Shown in pieces: positions 52,099-61,251 of a stretch of 64,000 nt of DNA (position 1 is the stretch's first letter; each line of letters opens with the position of its first letter). The translations under genes and the position numbers were made by a program. This DNA comes from Bacillota bacterium (GTDB lineage Bacteria; Bacillota; Clostridia; Christensenellales; Aristaeellaceae). Under the pieces are notes generated by a model. The model did not search any database. It saw only the letters and a program-made list of their open reading frames with translations, and was not told the DNA's origin. The DNA is taken from contig JAEYOW010000016.1 of assembly GCA_023411375.1 (NCBI GenBank), positions 62,001-126,000 on the forward strand. The letters are read 5' to 3'.

Positions 52099-53132
52099 GA
52101 TTTAAAAACGCGGGAAAGCTATACTACTTTGATCCCGGCAGGCTGTGGCCGCCGGCGGGCTGCTTCGTGATCGTGGAGACGGCGCGGGGCATGGAATACG
52201 GACAGGTGATCACCGGCGTCCGCCAGGTGGAGGATGAGCTGATCGCCGCGCCGCTCAAGCAGGTCGTCCGCATCGCGGACGAGGAGGACGCGCGGCATGC
52301 GGAGGAGAACAGCCGCTTTGAGAAGGAAGCGTACCGCATCTGCCAGCATAAAATTGAAGAGCACAAGCTGGATATGAAGCTTGTGGGCGTGGAACAGACG
52401 TTTGACAACGCGAAAATCCTCTTTTACTTTACGGCAAACGGCAGGGTGGACTTCCGCTCGCTGGTTAAGGATCTTGCGTCCGTCTTTCATACGCGCATCG
52501 AGCTGCGGCAGATCGGCGTGCGCGATGAAGCCAAGATGCTGGGGGGATTGGGCCCCTGCGGCCGTCCCATTTGCTGCGGCAGCTTTCTGGGCGATTTTCA
52601 GCCTGTCAGCATTAAGATGGCCAAGGAGCAAAACCTTTCCCTCAATCCCACCAAGATTTCCGGCGTCTGTGGCCGCCTGATGTGCTGCCTGAAGTTTGAG
52701 CAGGATCATTACGAGGCTACCCGCAAGCGCATGCCCAAGGTCGGCAAGGAAGTGGAAACGCCAGAGGGCGTGGGCGTGGTGGTTGATATCAATGTGCTTA
52801 AGGAGTCGCTTACCGTGCGCGTGCGAAAGGGCGACACCTCGGAGTTTAAGACCTTTGCGTTGGAAGAGGTCAAATGGGCGCGGCCGGCGCAGCAGCAGGC
52901 GGGCGATGGCAAGGCGCGCGAACCTAGGGCGCAGGAGGCAAAGCCGCGCACGCAGGGAAAGCGTGCGGGAAAACAGGCCCGTCCCTCAATTTCCAGCAAT
53001 CCTGTGGAAACAGCGCCGAACGACGACGAACTGCCCGAGGATCTCGAAGATGAAATGAGCCCGGTGGAACAGGACGGCGACTGGCGGCGCGCCGTTGAGG
53101 AAGCGCTGAACGCCACACAGGAAAAGGAATAG
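52077..53132 (+). CDS. ricT: PSP1-domain protein RicT (YaaT)
   Basis: RicT is part of the Ric complex, which in Bacillus binds iron-sulfur clusters and promotes RNase Y-dependent RNA maturation. The 351 residues contain the PSP1 core (about 60-150), the paired cysteine motifs GPCGRPICC and GVCGRLMCC, and a long charged disordered tail (about 265-351). It overlaps the end of holB, the conserved arrangement. RicA and RicF partners are not in the window. Confidence 0.94.
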   Translation: MAAVVGVRFKNAGKLYYFDPGRLWPPAGCFVIVETARGMEYGQVITGVRQVEDELIAAPLKQVVRIADEEDARHAEENSRFEKEAYRICQHKIEEHKLDMKLVGVEQTFDNAKILFYFTANGRVDFRSLVKDLASVFHTRIELRQIGVRDEAKMLGGLGPCGRPICCGSFLGDFQPVSIKMAKEQNLSLNPTKISGVCGRLMCCLKFEQDHYEATRKRMPKVGKEVETPEGVGVVVDINVLKESLTVRVRKGDTSEFKTFALEEVKWARPAQQQAGDGKAREPRAQEAKPRTQGKRAGKQARPSISSNPVETAPNDDELPEDLEDEMSPVEQDGDWRRAVEEALNATQEKE

Positions 53133-53158
53133 ATGGATCATCATCCCGTAACAAATAC

Positions 53159-53187
53159 TTGCAATGCACAAATATTCGTGATATGAT
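53159..53187 (+). promoter_or_regulatory. sigma-A-like promoter for the ferredoxin gene
   Basis: TTGCAA (53159-53164) and TATGAT (53182-53187) are 17 bases apart, 62 bases before the ATG. Confidence 0.7.
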
Positions 53188-53249
53188 GTCACCGAGCAAT
53201 TTCCGCCTGTTGCGGGCGTTGCGATTGAGATACCGGGAGGTGAATATCC

Positions 53250-53420
53250 ATGGCATACCAGATTACCGACGAATGCATCAGCTGCGGCGCTTGCCAGGCT
53301 GATTGCCCCGTGGATGCGATTTCCGAGGGCGACGGCAAGTACGTGATCGATCCCGATAAGTGCATCGACTGCGGCGCTTGCGCGGGCACCTGCCCCGTTG
53401 GCGCTCCTGTTCAGGCGTAA
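53250..53420 (+). CDS. 2[4Fe-4S] ferredoxin
   Basis: This is a 56-residue clostridial-type ferredoxin, a small cytoplasmic electron carrier that would suit the [FeFe]-hydrogenase implied by the hyd genes. Two CxxCxxCxxxCP motifs are present, CISCGACQADCP and CIDCGACAGTCP. GGGAGGTG precedes the ATG. It is monocistronic, with its own promoter and a clear Rho-independent terminator. Confidence 0.97.
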   Translation: MAYQITDECISCGACQADCPVDAISEGDGKYVIDPDKCIDCGACAGTCPVGAPVQA

Positions 53421-53449
53421 TTCCACATCAAAAAGCAAGCAGAACACCG

Positions 53450-53478
53450 TACCGAGTCGGCACGCGTGTTCTGTTTTT
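53450..53478 (+). terminator. Rho-independent terminator after the ferredoxin gene
   Basis: CAGAACAC (53450-53457) pairs with GTGTTCTG (53466-53473), followed by TTTTT. Inner bases may extend the stem. Confidence 0.85.
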
Positions 53479-53528
53479 ATTACCGTTCGTTTACTGAATC
53501 GCCTGAATACCAGTTTCTTTTCAAAAAC

Positions 53529-53557
53529 TTGTATTTTTCTAAAGAAAATGCTATAAT
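53529..53557 (+). promoter_or_regulatory. sigma-A-like promoter for yicC-remA-gmk-rpoZ-coaBC
   Basis: TTGTAT (53529-53534) and TATAAT (53552-53557) are 17 bases apart in an AT-rich stretch, 36 bases before the ATG. Confidence 0.75.
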
Positions 53558-53592
53558 AAAATTTACACACAATGAAAGGAGGGCGCCTTTCC

Positions 53593-54468
53593 ATGCAGAG
53601 CATGACGGGATATGGACGTTGCCGGACCTGCCGGGACGGACGGGAGCTGACCATAGAGCTTAAAACCGTCAACCACCGCTTTTTGGATATATCCTTCCGC
53701 ATGCCTAAAAACCTTGCTTTTTTAGAGGACGCGCTTCGCGGGCGCATCAACCTGAGCCCGCTTAAGCGCGGCCATGTCGATGTGCTTGTCACCTATCAGA
53801 ATATGCGCGAGGACGCGCGGAATGTTCGGATTGACCAGGCTTTGCTTGCGGCGTTTAACGGGGCGCTTAAGCTTGCGCGTCACGACCTGGATGATTACAA
53901 GCGCGCAAGCGCCGCGGAGGTTCTCTCGTTAAGCGGAGCGCTATGCGTTACCCAGGCGGACGAGGATATCGAGGAAGTGACGGCCCTGGCCTGCGAGGCC
54001 TTCGACGGCGCGCTGGAGGAGTTGCTGGCAATGCGTGGCCGCGAAGGCGGGCATCTGGCGGCGGATCTTCTTCAAAATCTGGATGATCTTTCGCAACTTC
54101 GGCAGCGCGTTCAGGCGCGCGCGCCGGAGGTTCCGGAGGAATACCGCAAGCGCCTGCTAAGCCGGCTGGAGGAATGGCAGCTAAGCGCGGCCGACCCCCA
54201 GCGCGTGGCGCAGGAGGTTGCCATCATGGCGGACCGTTGCGCCATTGATGAAGAGCTGAGCCGCCTTGGTAGCCATATCGAGCAGTTTGCCCAGAGCGTC
54301 CGCGGGGAGGGCGAGGCGGGCCGAAGGTTGGATTTTCTCCTTCAGGAGATGAACCGCGAGGTCAACACCATTGGTTCCAAGGCTTCGGACGCGCGAATTG
54401 CCCAAACCGTGGTGGACGCGAAGTGCATCATTGAGAAGCTGCGCGAGCAGGTGCAAAACGCCGTTTAA
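53593..54468 (+). CDS. yicC: YicC/YloC-family endoribonuclease
   Basis: YicC proteins are hexameric endoribonucleases. The 291 residues begin MQSMTGYGR and contain ELKTVNHRFLDISFRMP and the C-terminal RRLDFLLQEMNREVNTIGSK segment, both diagnostic. AAAGGAGGG fits the ATG at 53593; the ATG at 53572 precedes the ribosome-binding site. It heads the conserved run yicC-remA-gmk-rpoZ-coaBC. Confidence 0.95.
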   Translation: MQSMTGYGRCRTCRDGRELTIELKTVNHRFLDISFRMPKNLAFLEDALRGRINLSPLKRGHVDVLVTYQNMREDARNVRIDQALLAAFNGALKLARHDLDDYKRASAAEVLSLSGALCVTQADEDIEEVTALACEAFDGALEELLAMRGREGGHLAADLLQNLDDLSQLRQRVQARAPEVPEEYRKRLLSRLEEWQLSAADPQRVAQEVAIMADRCAIDEELSRLGSHIEQFAQSVRGEGEAGRRLDFLLQEMNREVNTIGSKASDARIAQTVVDAKCIIEKLREQVQNAV

Positions 54469-54486
54469 GGCGCAAGGAGGTTCGCT

Positions 54487-54759
54487 GTGATTCGGCTTAT
54501 TAACATTGGTTTTGGCAATATGGTTGCGGCTGATCGCATTGTGGCGATCGTCAGCCCGGACAGCGCGCCTGTAAAAAGGTTGATTCAGGAGGGCAGGGAG
54601 CGAAAGCGCGTTGTTGATGCCACGCAGGGCCGCCGTACCAGGGCGGTTATTCAGACCGACAGCGACCATATCGTCCTCTCCGCCATCCAACCCGAGACCA
54701 TCGCCGGGCGCGTAGCAGCGCGCGAGCCGATCAGTCGGGATGAAGAAAGGGAGGTCTAA
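54487..54759 (+). CDS. remA: extracellular matrix regulatory protein RemA (DUF370)
   Basis: RemA is a small DNA-binding protein that activates biofilm matrix genes in Bacillus. The 90 residues match DUF370: MIRLINIGFGNMVAADRIVAIVSPDSAPVKR, then GRRTRAVIQTDSDHIVLSA. The start is GTG with AAGGAGG seven bases upstream. It lies between yicC and gmk as in Bacillus, and overlaps nothing. Confidence 0.95.
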   Translation: MIRLINIGFGNMVAADRIVAIVSPDSAPVKRLIQEGRERKRVVDATQGRRTRAVIQTDSDHIVLSAIQPETIAGRVAAREPISRDEEREV

Positions 54760-54760
54760 C

Positions 54761-55372
54761 ATGGCGGTCACCATCAAGCGCACGGGTATGCTGCTTATCA
54801 TTTCGGGCCCGTCAGGCACAGGAAAGGGAACGCTTGTCAAAAAACTGATGGACAGCGATCCAAGCTTCCGCTTTTCCTGTAGCGTCACTACGCGCAAGCC
54901 GCGCGAGGGCGAGATTGAAGGGGTGCATTACCACTTCGTCAGCGAGGAAGAATACGCCCGCATGGTGGCAAACGGCGATTTTCTGGAGCACGCCACAGTG
55001 CACGGGCACAGCTATGGCACGCTTCGCAAGCCCGTGGAAGAAATGATGGCCGAAGGCTATAACGTGCTGTTGGATATTGACCCTCAGGGCGCGATCAGCG
55101 TGATGGAAAATGCCGGCGACTATGTAAGCATCTTTATCCTTCCGCCAAGCTTTCAGGACCTGCGCGTCCGGCTTCATACCCGCAACACCGACGATCCCGC
55201 CGAAATTGAGCGCAGGCTCAACAACGCGCGCGGGGAGGTCAAAAAAATCGACCGCTACCAATACGCGATTATCAACGACAATCTGGAGCTCGCATTTTCA
55301 CAGCTCCAATCCATCGCCAACGCGGAAAAGCACCGTACCACGCGATTTAAACCGACGATTTCCGAGTGCTGA
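54761..55372 (+). CDS. gmk: guanylate kinase
   Basis: This enzyme phosphorylates GMP to GDP. The 203 residues have the P-loop GPSGTGKGT, the GMP-binding segment TTRKPREGEIEGVHYHFVS, and the lid region IERRLNNARGE. GGGAGG fits the ATG at 54761; the frame opens 21 bases earlier, overlapping remA. It starts directly after the remA stop. Confidence 0.97.
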   Translation: MAVTIKRTGMLLIISGPSGTGKGTLVKKLMDSDPSFRFSCSVTTRKPREGEIEGVHYHFVSEEEYARMVANGDFLEHATVHGHSYGTLRKPVEEMMAEGYNVLLDIDPQGAISVMENAGDYVSIFILPPSFQDLRVRLHTRNTDDPAEIERRLNNARGEVKKIDRYQYAIINDNLELAFSQLQSIANAEKHRTTRFKPTISEC

Positions 55373-55406
55373 CAGGCTGGAATGAATATCTTGAGGAGGA
55401 TGCAGA

Positions 55407-55619
55407 ATGGCTATTGTTAATCCGACGATTGTGGAGCTGAGCGAAAAGGTGGACTGCCGGTACACGCTGGTGGTGGAGGCCAGCAAACGCGCCCGCCAGC
55501 TGGTGGACGGCGCGCAGCCGCTGATCGATCCCAAGGAGATGAAGCCGCTCAAAATCGCTGTGGAGGAAATCAACCGCGGCCTTTTGACCTACGAGCGCGA
55601 CCCGGAGCTGGAGGACTGA
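55407..55619 (+). CDS. rpoZ: RNA polymerase subunit omega
   Basis: Omega assists RNA polymerase assembly. The 70 residues contain the family core RYTLVVEASKRARQLVDGA and KPLKIAVEEINRGLLTY. It lies between gmk and coaBC in the conserved order, with GAGGA upstream of the ATG and one base between its stop and the next start. Confidence 0.95.
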   Translation: MAIVNPTIVELSEKVDCRYTLVVEASKRARQLVDGAQPLIDPKEMKPLKIAVEEINRGLLTYERDPELED

Positions 55620-55620
55620 A

Positions 55621-56829
55621 ATGCTGAAGGGCAAGCATGTCGTTTTGGGCGTGACGGGCGGCATCGCGGCTTATAAGGCATGCGAGGTTGTTTCCAGGCT
55701 GCGCAAGCTGGGGGCGGATGTGGACGTTATTATGACGGAAAACGCCACAAAGCTGGTTGCGCCCCTCACCTTTGAAACGCTCAGCCGCCGGCCCGTAACC
55801 ATCGACACCTTTGAGCGCGCCGAGTCATGGGATGTCAAGCATATCTCCCTTGCGCAGAAGGCGGATGTGATGCTTGTCGCTCCGGCAACGGCAAACCTGA
55901 TGGCGAAGCTGGCCCATGGGATTGCGGACGACATGCTGACCACCACGCTTCTGGCGACCAAAGCGCCGGTTTTATTGGCCCCCGCGATGAACACGGGCAT
56001 GTGGACGGCGCAGGCGACGCAGGAAAACCTGCGGACGCTGAAGGGCCGGGGGGTTCTTACCGTCGGACCCGACAGCGGCCTGCTGGCCTGCGGCGATACG
56101 GGCGCGGGGCGCATGAGCGAGCCCGCGCAGATCGTTGAGGCAGTGACCGCCGTTTTACATCCAAAGCGCGATATGGAAGGGCTCAAAGTTCTTGTAACCG
56201 CGGGCCCTACGGTGGAGCGGATTGATCCCGTTCGCTACCTCACCAACGACTCCTCCGGCAAAATGGGGTATGCGCTTGCGCAAGCCGCGCGCGCGCGCGG
56301 CGCGCAGGTCACGCTGTTGTCCGGCCCGGTGCGTCTTGCGGCGCCGGAGGGGGTGGAGATAACGCCGGTATCTTCTACCCAGAGCCTTTACGACGCCATG
56401 CTGGCCCGCTGCGGCGATCAGGATATCGTCGTTCAGGCGGCGGCGCCCGCGGATTATCGCGCGGAGCGGGTGGCGGAGCAGAAAATCAAGAAGCAGGACG
56501 GCGGCGGGCTTGTTCTTCGGCTGGTGGAAAACCCGGACGTCGCCAGGGCCGTTGGGGAGCGGAAAAAGCCCGGGCAGGTGCTGGTCGGCTTTGCGGCCGA
56601 GACGCAAAACGTGCTTGAAAACGCGCAAAAAAAGCTTGCCTCCAAAAATTTGGACATGATTGTCGCAAACGATGTAACCGCTGATGGCGCGGGTTTCGCA
56701 ACGGACACCAACATCGTGACCCTCGTCACAAAACACGCGCAGAAACCGTTGGAAAAAATGAGCAAGCGCGAGGTGGCCGAACGGATTTGGGATGAGGCTG
56801 TCTCGCTGCTTAACAGGACAAAAGAATAA
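55621..56829 (+). CDS. coaBC: bifunctional phosphopantothenoylcysteine decarboxylase/phosphopantothenate-cysteine ligase
   Basis: CoaBC carries out two steps of coenzyme A synthesis. The 402 residues have the FMN-binding CoaC half (GVTGGIAAYKACEV, VKHIS with the catalytic His, APAMNTGMW) and the CoaB half from about residue 185 (VTAGPTVERIDPVRYLTNDSSGKMG, KIKK). Length and order are normal. It ends the yicC operon. Confidence 0.97.
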   Translation: MLKGKHVVLGVTGGIAAYKACEVVSRLRKLGADVDVIMTENATKLVAPLTFETLSRRPVTIDTFERAESWDVKHISLAQKADVMLVAPATANLMAKLAHGIADDMLTTTLLATKAPVLLAPAMNTGMWTAQATQENLRTLKGRGVLTVGPDSGLLACGDTGAGRMSEPAQIVEAVTAVLHPKRDMEGLKVLVTAGPTVERIDPVRYLTNDSSGKMGYALAQAARARGAQVTLLSGPVRLAAPEGVEITPVSSTQSLYDAMLARCGDQDIVVQAAAPADYRAERVAEQKIKKQDGGGLVLRLVENPDVARAVGERKKPGQVLVGFAAETQNVLENAQKKLASKNLDMIVANDVTADGAGFATDTNIVTLVTKHAQKPLEKMSKREVAERIWDEAVSLLNRTKE

Positions 56830-57006
56830 TTTTCAATCAATGATGGGGATGCTCAATGCAGAGCGTCTCCATTTTAAATTGGAGGAAAGCGGTTCCTTGG
56901 CGCAACGCTCCCAACATCCCCCATACATGGAACGCCCCCGTTTCTCACAAGATACCACGGGAAAGAACAGGGGGAACATGAACGTTCCGCGAATGGAGGT
57001 CTATCG

Positions 57007-58698
57007 TTGGTCAGCGCTATTTTGTTTGCCATTCAGCTTTTGGTCACCGTCGTGGTGGGTATCTACTTCTACTCGCAGTTACGCACGCAGCGCAAGACAC
57101 AGCCCGCACACCGCCGCGAGAGCGGACGTGAGTTTGAACGTCTGCAAAAAATGCGGGCGCTTAAATTGACCGAACCCCTGGCGGAGCGCGTGCGTCCCGC
57201 CAAATTTTCGGACATCGTCGGTCAGGAGGACGGGATCAAGTCGCTTAAGGCCATTCTGTGCGGTAAAAATCCCCAGCATGTGCTGATCTATGGACCTCCG
57301 GGTATCGGCAAGACCTGTGCGGCCCGCCTTGTGCTTGAAGCCGCCAAAAAGAGCGCGGGAACTCCCTTTTTGCAAAATGCGCCGTTTATTGAAATGGACG
57401 CGACCTGCGTGCGTTTTGACGAGCGCGCCATCGCCGATCCGCTGATCGGCAGCGTGCACGACCCCATCTATCAGGGCGCGGGACCGTTGGGCGTTCAGGG
57501 TATTCCGCAGCCCAAGCCCGGGGCGGTCAGCAAGGCGCATGGCGGCGTGCTGTTTCTGGATGAAATCGGCGAGCTTCATCCCATTCAGATGAACAAGCTT
57601 TTAAAGGTGCTGGAGGACCGAAAGGTCATGCTGGAATCGGCTTACTATAATCCCGACGACGCCGGCGTGCCGCGCTACATTCACGACATCTTCAAAAACG
57701 GCCTGCCGGCGGATTTCCGCCTTGTGGGCGCTACCACCCGAAGTCCGCAGGAAATCTCGCCCGCGCTGCGCTCGCGCTGTATGGAGGTTTATTTCCGCGC
57801 GCTGGAGCCGGACGAGGTGGCGGATATCGCGTTCAACTCCGCAAAGCGCGCCGGCTTTGCGATGTCCCACGACGACGCGGAGCTTATCGGCCGCTTCGCC
57901 TCCTGCGGGCGCGACGCGGTCAATATTGTGCAGATGTGCGCGGGACTTGCGCAGATGGACGAGCGCATGGAAATCTGCACCGAGGATGTCGAGTGGGTTA
58001 TCTATTCCGGACATTACGCCGCGCGCCCCGAGCAGCGCGCGGATACGCAAAACCGTGTGGGCGTCGTGCACGGGCTTGCCATCATCGGCAGTCATCAGGG
58101 TGCAACCATGGAAATTGAGGCCGTGGCCCAGCGTGGCTCCGGAAAGCTCGTCATCACCGGAATTGTGGAGGAGGAGGAGATCGGCGCGGAAAGCCGTCGC
58201 ATCAAGCGCAAATCCACCGCCCGCAGCTCCTTGGAAAACGTGATGACGCTGCTTCATGCCATGGGCTACCGCACGCAGGACTATGATCTGCATATCAACT
58301 TCCCGGGCGGCACGCCCGTTGACGGCCCGTCCGCAGGCGTGGCCATGGCCGTGGTCATGGCCAGCGCGCTGACCGGCCGCCCTGTGGACGGCCATGTGGC
58401 GGTGACGGGCGAGGTATCCGTGCGTGGGCTGGTTAAGCCTGTGGGCGGCGTGCCCGGCAAGGTGGAGGCGGCGGAGCGCGCTGGGCTGACAACCGTGCTC
58501 ATTCCGGCGGATAACAGGCTGGAGCGCTTTGAACATACGACGATTGAGGTTGTGCCCATCAATACGCTGGAGGAGGCGATTGACCGCATGCTGCTGCCCG
58601 TCAGCGCGATCGCGCGGGAAGATGCGCCGGCAGCCCCGGGCATAACGCCCGTGCCGGTGCTGGCGGCGGAAGAAAAAACCGCGGCCAGCAAGGGCTGA
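57007..58698 (+). CDS. lonB: Lon-like ATP-dependent protease LonB
   Basis: LonB is the membrane-anchored Lon paralogue, forespore-associated in Bacillus. The 563 residues have an N-terminal membrane segment (about 4-22), an AAA+ domain (GPPGIGKT, FLDEIGEL) and a Lon protease domain with the catalytic Ser in DGPSAGV and Lys in PGKVEAAERAG. The start is TTG with ATGGAGG upstream. The 177-base gap after coaBC shows no gene. The gene precedes lon, as in Bacillus. Confidence 0.94.
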   Translation: MVSAILFAIQLLVTVVVGIYFYSQLRTQRKTQPAHRRESGREFERLQKMRALKLTEPLAERVRPAKFSDIVGQEDGIKSLKAILCGKNPQHVLIYGPPGIGKTCAARLVLEAAKKSAGTPFLQNAPFIEMDATCVRFDERAIADPLIGSVHDPIYQGAGPLGVQGIPQPKPGAVSKAHGGVLFLDEIGELHPIQMNKLLKVLEDRKVMLESAYYNPDDAGVPRYIHDIFKNGLPADFRLVGATTRSPQEISPALRSRCMEVYFRALEPDEVADIAFNSAKRAGFAMSHDDAELIGRFASCGRDAVNIVQMCAGLAQMDERMEICTEDVEWVIYSGHYAARPEQRADTQNRVGVVHGLAIIGSHQGATMEIEAVAQRGSGKLVITGIVEEEEIGAESRRIKRKSTARSSLENVMTLLHAMGYRTQDYDLHINFPGGTPVDGPSAGVAMAVVMASALTGRPVDGHVAVTGEVSVRGLVKPVGGVPGKVEAAERAGLTTVLIPADNRLERFEHTTIEVVPINTLEEAIDRMLLPVSAIAREDAPAAPGITPVPVLAAEEKTAASKG

Positions 58699-58736
58699 AC
58701 GCCCGCTGTTCATTTGTGACAATCCGCCCCGAATGC

Positions 58737-58765
58737 TTGCAATTGACCTCGATTGCCGTTATAAT
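58737..58765 (+). promoter_or_regulatory. sigma-A-like promoter for lon-engB
   Basis: TTGCAA (58737-58742) and a perfect TATAAT (58760-58765) are 17 bases apart. No CIRCE-type repeat is visible nearby. Confidence 0.7.
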
Positions 58766-58839
58766 CAATGAGCGGCGGCGCTGCCGCCGCAAGTTCGCCC
58801 GCGTTTTTTAAAAGACGAAGGGGCGTCGGGAGGAACGAT

Positions 58840-61251
58840 ATGCAAGAATCTACGCGCAGGGGAACGCTCACACGCATTCCCGTGCTGCCGCTGCGGGGGA
58901 TGATGGTTTTCCCGCATATGGTGCTCCACTTCGATGTGGGGCGTGTCAAAAGCGTTGCCGCGCTGGAAAAGGCAATGATGGACGACCAGCGCGTCTTTCT
59001 GGTTGCTCAGCTGGACGCCGAAATTGAGGAGCCGCAGCTGGACGATCTTTGCCGGGTCGGGACCATCGCCCACATCAAACAGGTGCTTAACCTGCCCGGC
59101 GACAGCATTCGCGTGCTGGTGGAGGGCATGCGCCGGGCCGTGCTCACCAGCGTGGTGGAAGAGGACCCCTGTATGATTGCGGATGTGCGGCCCGTTCGCG
59201 ACGAGACTGTTCGCGACACCGCAGAGATGAAGGCGCTTGTGCGCACAACGCATGAGTTTTTTGAGGAATACTGCACCGCCAGCATGCGCGTTTCCCAGGA
59301 AACGCTGCGCTCCGTGATGGATGTGGACAAGCCTGACCAGCTGGCGGATATCATCGCGGCAAACGTGCTGACCAAGCTGGAGGATCGTCAGGCGATTCTG
59401 GAAAAGCTCAAGGTTAAGGATCGGCTGGAGGCACTTTGCGGCATTTTGCTTCGCGAGACGGAGCTTGCCGACGTTGAAAAGCAGGTTCAGGCGCGCATTA
59501 AAAAGCAAATTGAAAAAAATCAGAAGGATTATTACCTTCGCGAGCAGATCAAGGCCATTCAAACCGAGCTTGGCGACAAGGACGGTACCGATGTGGAGGA
59601 TTTGCGCGACAGGCTGAGCGAAACGCCCCTGAACGACGAAGCCCGTGAGAAGGCGGAAAAGGAGCTTGACCGCCTTTCCCGCATGGCTCCGGGCACGCCT
59701 GAAATCGGTGTGAGCAGGACGTATGTGGAGTGGATTCTGGACCTGCCGTGGGGCAAGACCACGCCGGACAACCTGGATTTGAAGCGTGCGCGCCGCGTTT
59801 TGGAAGAGGATCACTACGGGCTGGAAAAGGTCAAGGAGCGCATCGTGGAATACCTTGCCGTGCTGCGTATGAAAAATGATATGAAGGGCCCCATTCTCTG
59901 CTTTGCCGGCCCGCCGGGCGTGGGCAAGACGTCCATTGTGCGCGCCATCGCCAAGGCGGTTGGGCGCGAGTTCGTGCAGATGTCGCTGGGCGGCGTTAGG
60001 GACGAGGCCGAGATTCGGGGACACCGTCGCACCTATGTCGGTGCGATTCCCGGCCGTATCATCGCGGGAATCAAGCAGGCGGGCACGATGAATCCCGTTT
60101 TTCTGTTTGATGAAATCGACAAGATGAGCAGCGATTTTCGGGGCGATCCCGCCGCGGCGCTTCTGGAGGTGCTGGACGCCGAGCAGAACAGCGCTTTCCG
60201 CGACCATTACATGGAGCTGCCCTTTGACCTGAGCCGTGTGATGTTTATCACAACGGCCAACAGCGTCGATACCATTCCGCCCGCGTTGCTGGACAGGCTT
60301 GAGATTATTGAGGTGCCCAGCTACACCGAAGAGGAGAAGCTGAAAATTGCGCGCCGTCACCTTTTACCCAAGCAGATTGAGCGCCACGGACTGCCGGCGC
60401 GGAGCGTGCGGCTGAGCGAACGGGTGCTGCGCACTGTGGTTGAGGGCTATACGCGGGAGGCGGGCGTGCGCGAGCTGGAGCGTATCCTCGCGCGCGTTGT
60501 GCGCAAGGCGACGGTGGAAATGCTGGACCAGAAGGTGAACGAGGTGACCGTTGCGCCGGAAAAGCTGAATGCCTATCTGGGGGCGGTGAAGTATACGCGG
60601 GAGGCGCTTGAAACCGATAGCCGGATTGGCGTGGTGAACGGCCTGGCGTATACGTCCGTAGGCGGCGAGACGCTATCTGTGGAATGCATGGTTATGCAGG
60701 GAACAGGCGTTTTACAGCTGACCGGAAAACTTGGCGACGTTATGCAGGAAAGCGCCAGGGCGGCGCTGTCGTGGGTGCGCGCGCATTGCGAGCCGTGGGG
60801 GATTCCCGCGGAGTTTTTCAAGCAACATGATATTCATATTCATGTGCCGGAGGGCGCCGTGCCAAAGGACGGCCCCAGCGCGGGCGTTACGTTGACCACC
60901 GCGCTTGTGAGCGCGCTGACCGCTATTCCCGTGCGCCAGAACGTCGCCATGACGGGCGAGATTACGCTGCGTGGACGCGTGCTGCCGATCGGCGGGCTTA
61001 AGGAGAAGCTGATGGCAGCATACCGCGCGGGCGTGCAAACCGTGCTTGTTCCCATTGAAAACGAAAAGGATTTGGAGGACATTCCTGAAAATGTGCTTTC
61101 CAGAATCCAAATCAAGCCCGTGACGGATGTTGCGGAAGTACTGAAGATCGCGCTGACCTGCGAACCGCCCATGATTTCCGAGACGAGGCTGAACGCCATC
61201 CCCATGGCCCAACCGGTTCAGCAGGGTGCCAGCGCGTACAGAGGTTCATAA
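58840..61251 (+). CDS. lon: ATP-dependent protease Lon (LonA)
   Basis: Lon degrades damaged and regulatory proteins in the cytoplasm. The 803 residues have the N-terminal substrate domain (LPLRGMMVFPHMVLHFDVG), coiled coils, AAA+ domain (GPPGVGKT, FLFDEIDK) and protease domain (catalytic Ser in DGPSAGV, Lys in GGLKEKLMAAYRAG). GGGAGG fits the ATG at 58840. Its stop overlaps the engB start by one base. Confidence 0.98.
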   Translation: MQESTRRGTLTRIPVLPLRGMMVFPHMVLHFDVGRVKSVAALEKAMMDDQRVFLVAQLDAEIEEPQLDDLCRVGTIAHIKQVLNLPGDSIRVLVEGMRRAVLTSVVEEDPCMIADVRPVRDETVRDTAEMKALVRTTHEFFEEYCTASMRVSQETLRSVMDVDKPDQLADIIAANVLTKLEDRQAILEKLKVKDRLEALCGILLRETELADVEKQVQARIKKQIEKNQKDYYLREQIKAIQTELGDKDGTDVEDLRDRLSETPLNDEAREKAEKELDRLSRMAPGTPEIGVSRTYVEWILDLPWGKTTPDNLDLKRARRVLEEDHYGLEKVKERIVEYLAVLRMKNDMKGPILCFAGPPGVGKTSIVRAIAKAVGREFVQMSLGGVRDEAEIRGHRRTYVGAIPGRIIAGIKQAGTMNPVFLFDEIDKMSSDFRGDPAAALLEVLDAEQNSAFRDHYMELPFDLSRVMFITTANSVDTIPPALLDRLEIIEVPSYTEEEKLKIARRHLLPKQIERHGLPARSVRLSERVLRTVVEGYTREAGVRELERILARVVRKATVEMLDQKVNEVTVAPEKLNAYLGAVKYTREALETDSRIGVVNGLAYTSVGGETLSVECMVMQGTGVLQLTGKLGDVMQESARAALSWVRAHCEPWGIPAEFFKQHDIHIHVPEGAVPKDGPSAGVTLTTALVSALTAIPVRQNVAMTGEITLRGRVLPIGGLKEKLMAAYRAGVQTVLVPIENEKDLEDIPENVLSRIQIKPVTDVAEVLKIALTCEPPMISETRLNAIPMAQPVQQGASAYRGS

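Noticed and set aside
56840..57006. Small open frame between coaBC and lonB
   Set aside because: It begins inside coaBC in another frame and continues into lonB, with no ribosome-binding site of its own; the gap holds no recognisable gene.
58765..60360. A 531-codon open frame on the minus strand opposite lon
   Set aside because: It lies entirely antisense to a confidently identified gene, has no ribosome-binding site, and its low-complexity His/Leu/Gln-rich translation is a frame shadow of GC-rich coding DNA.
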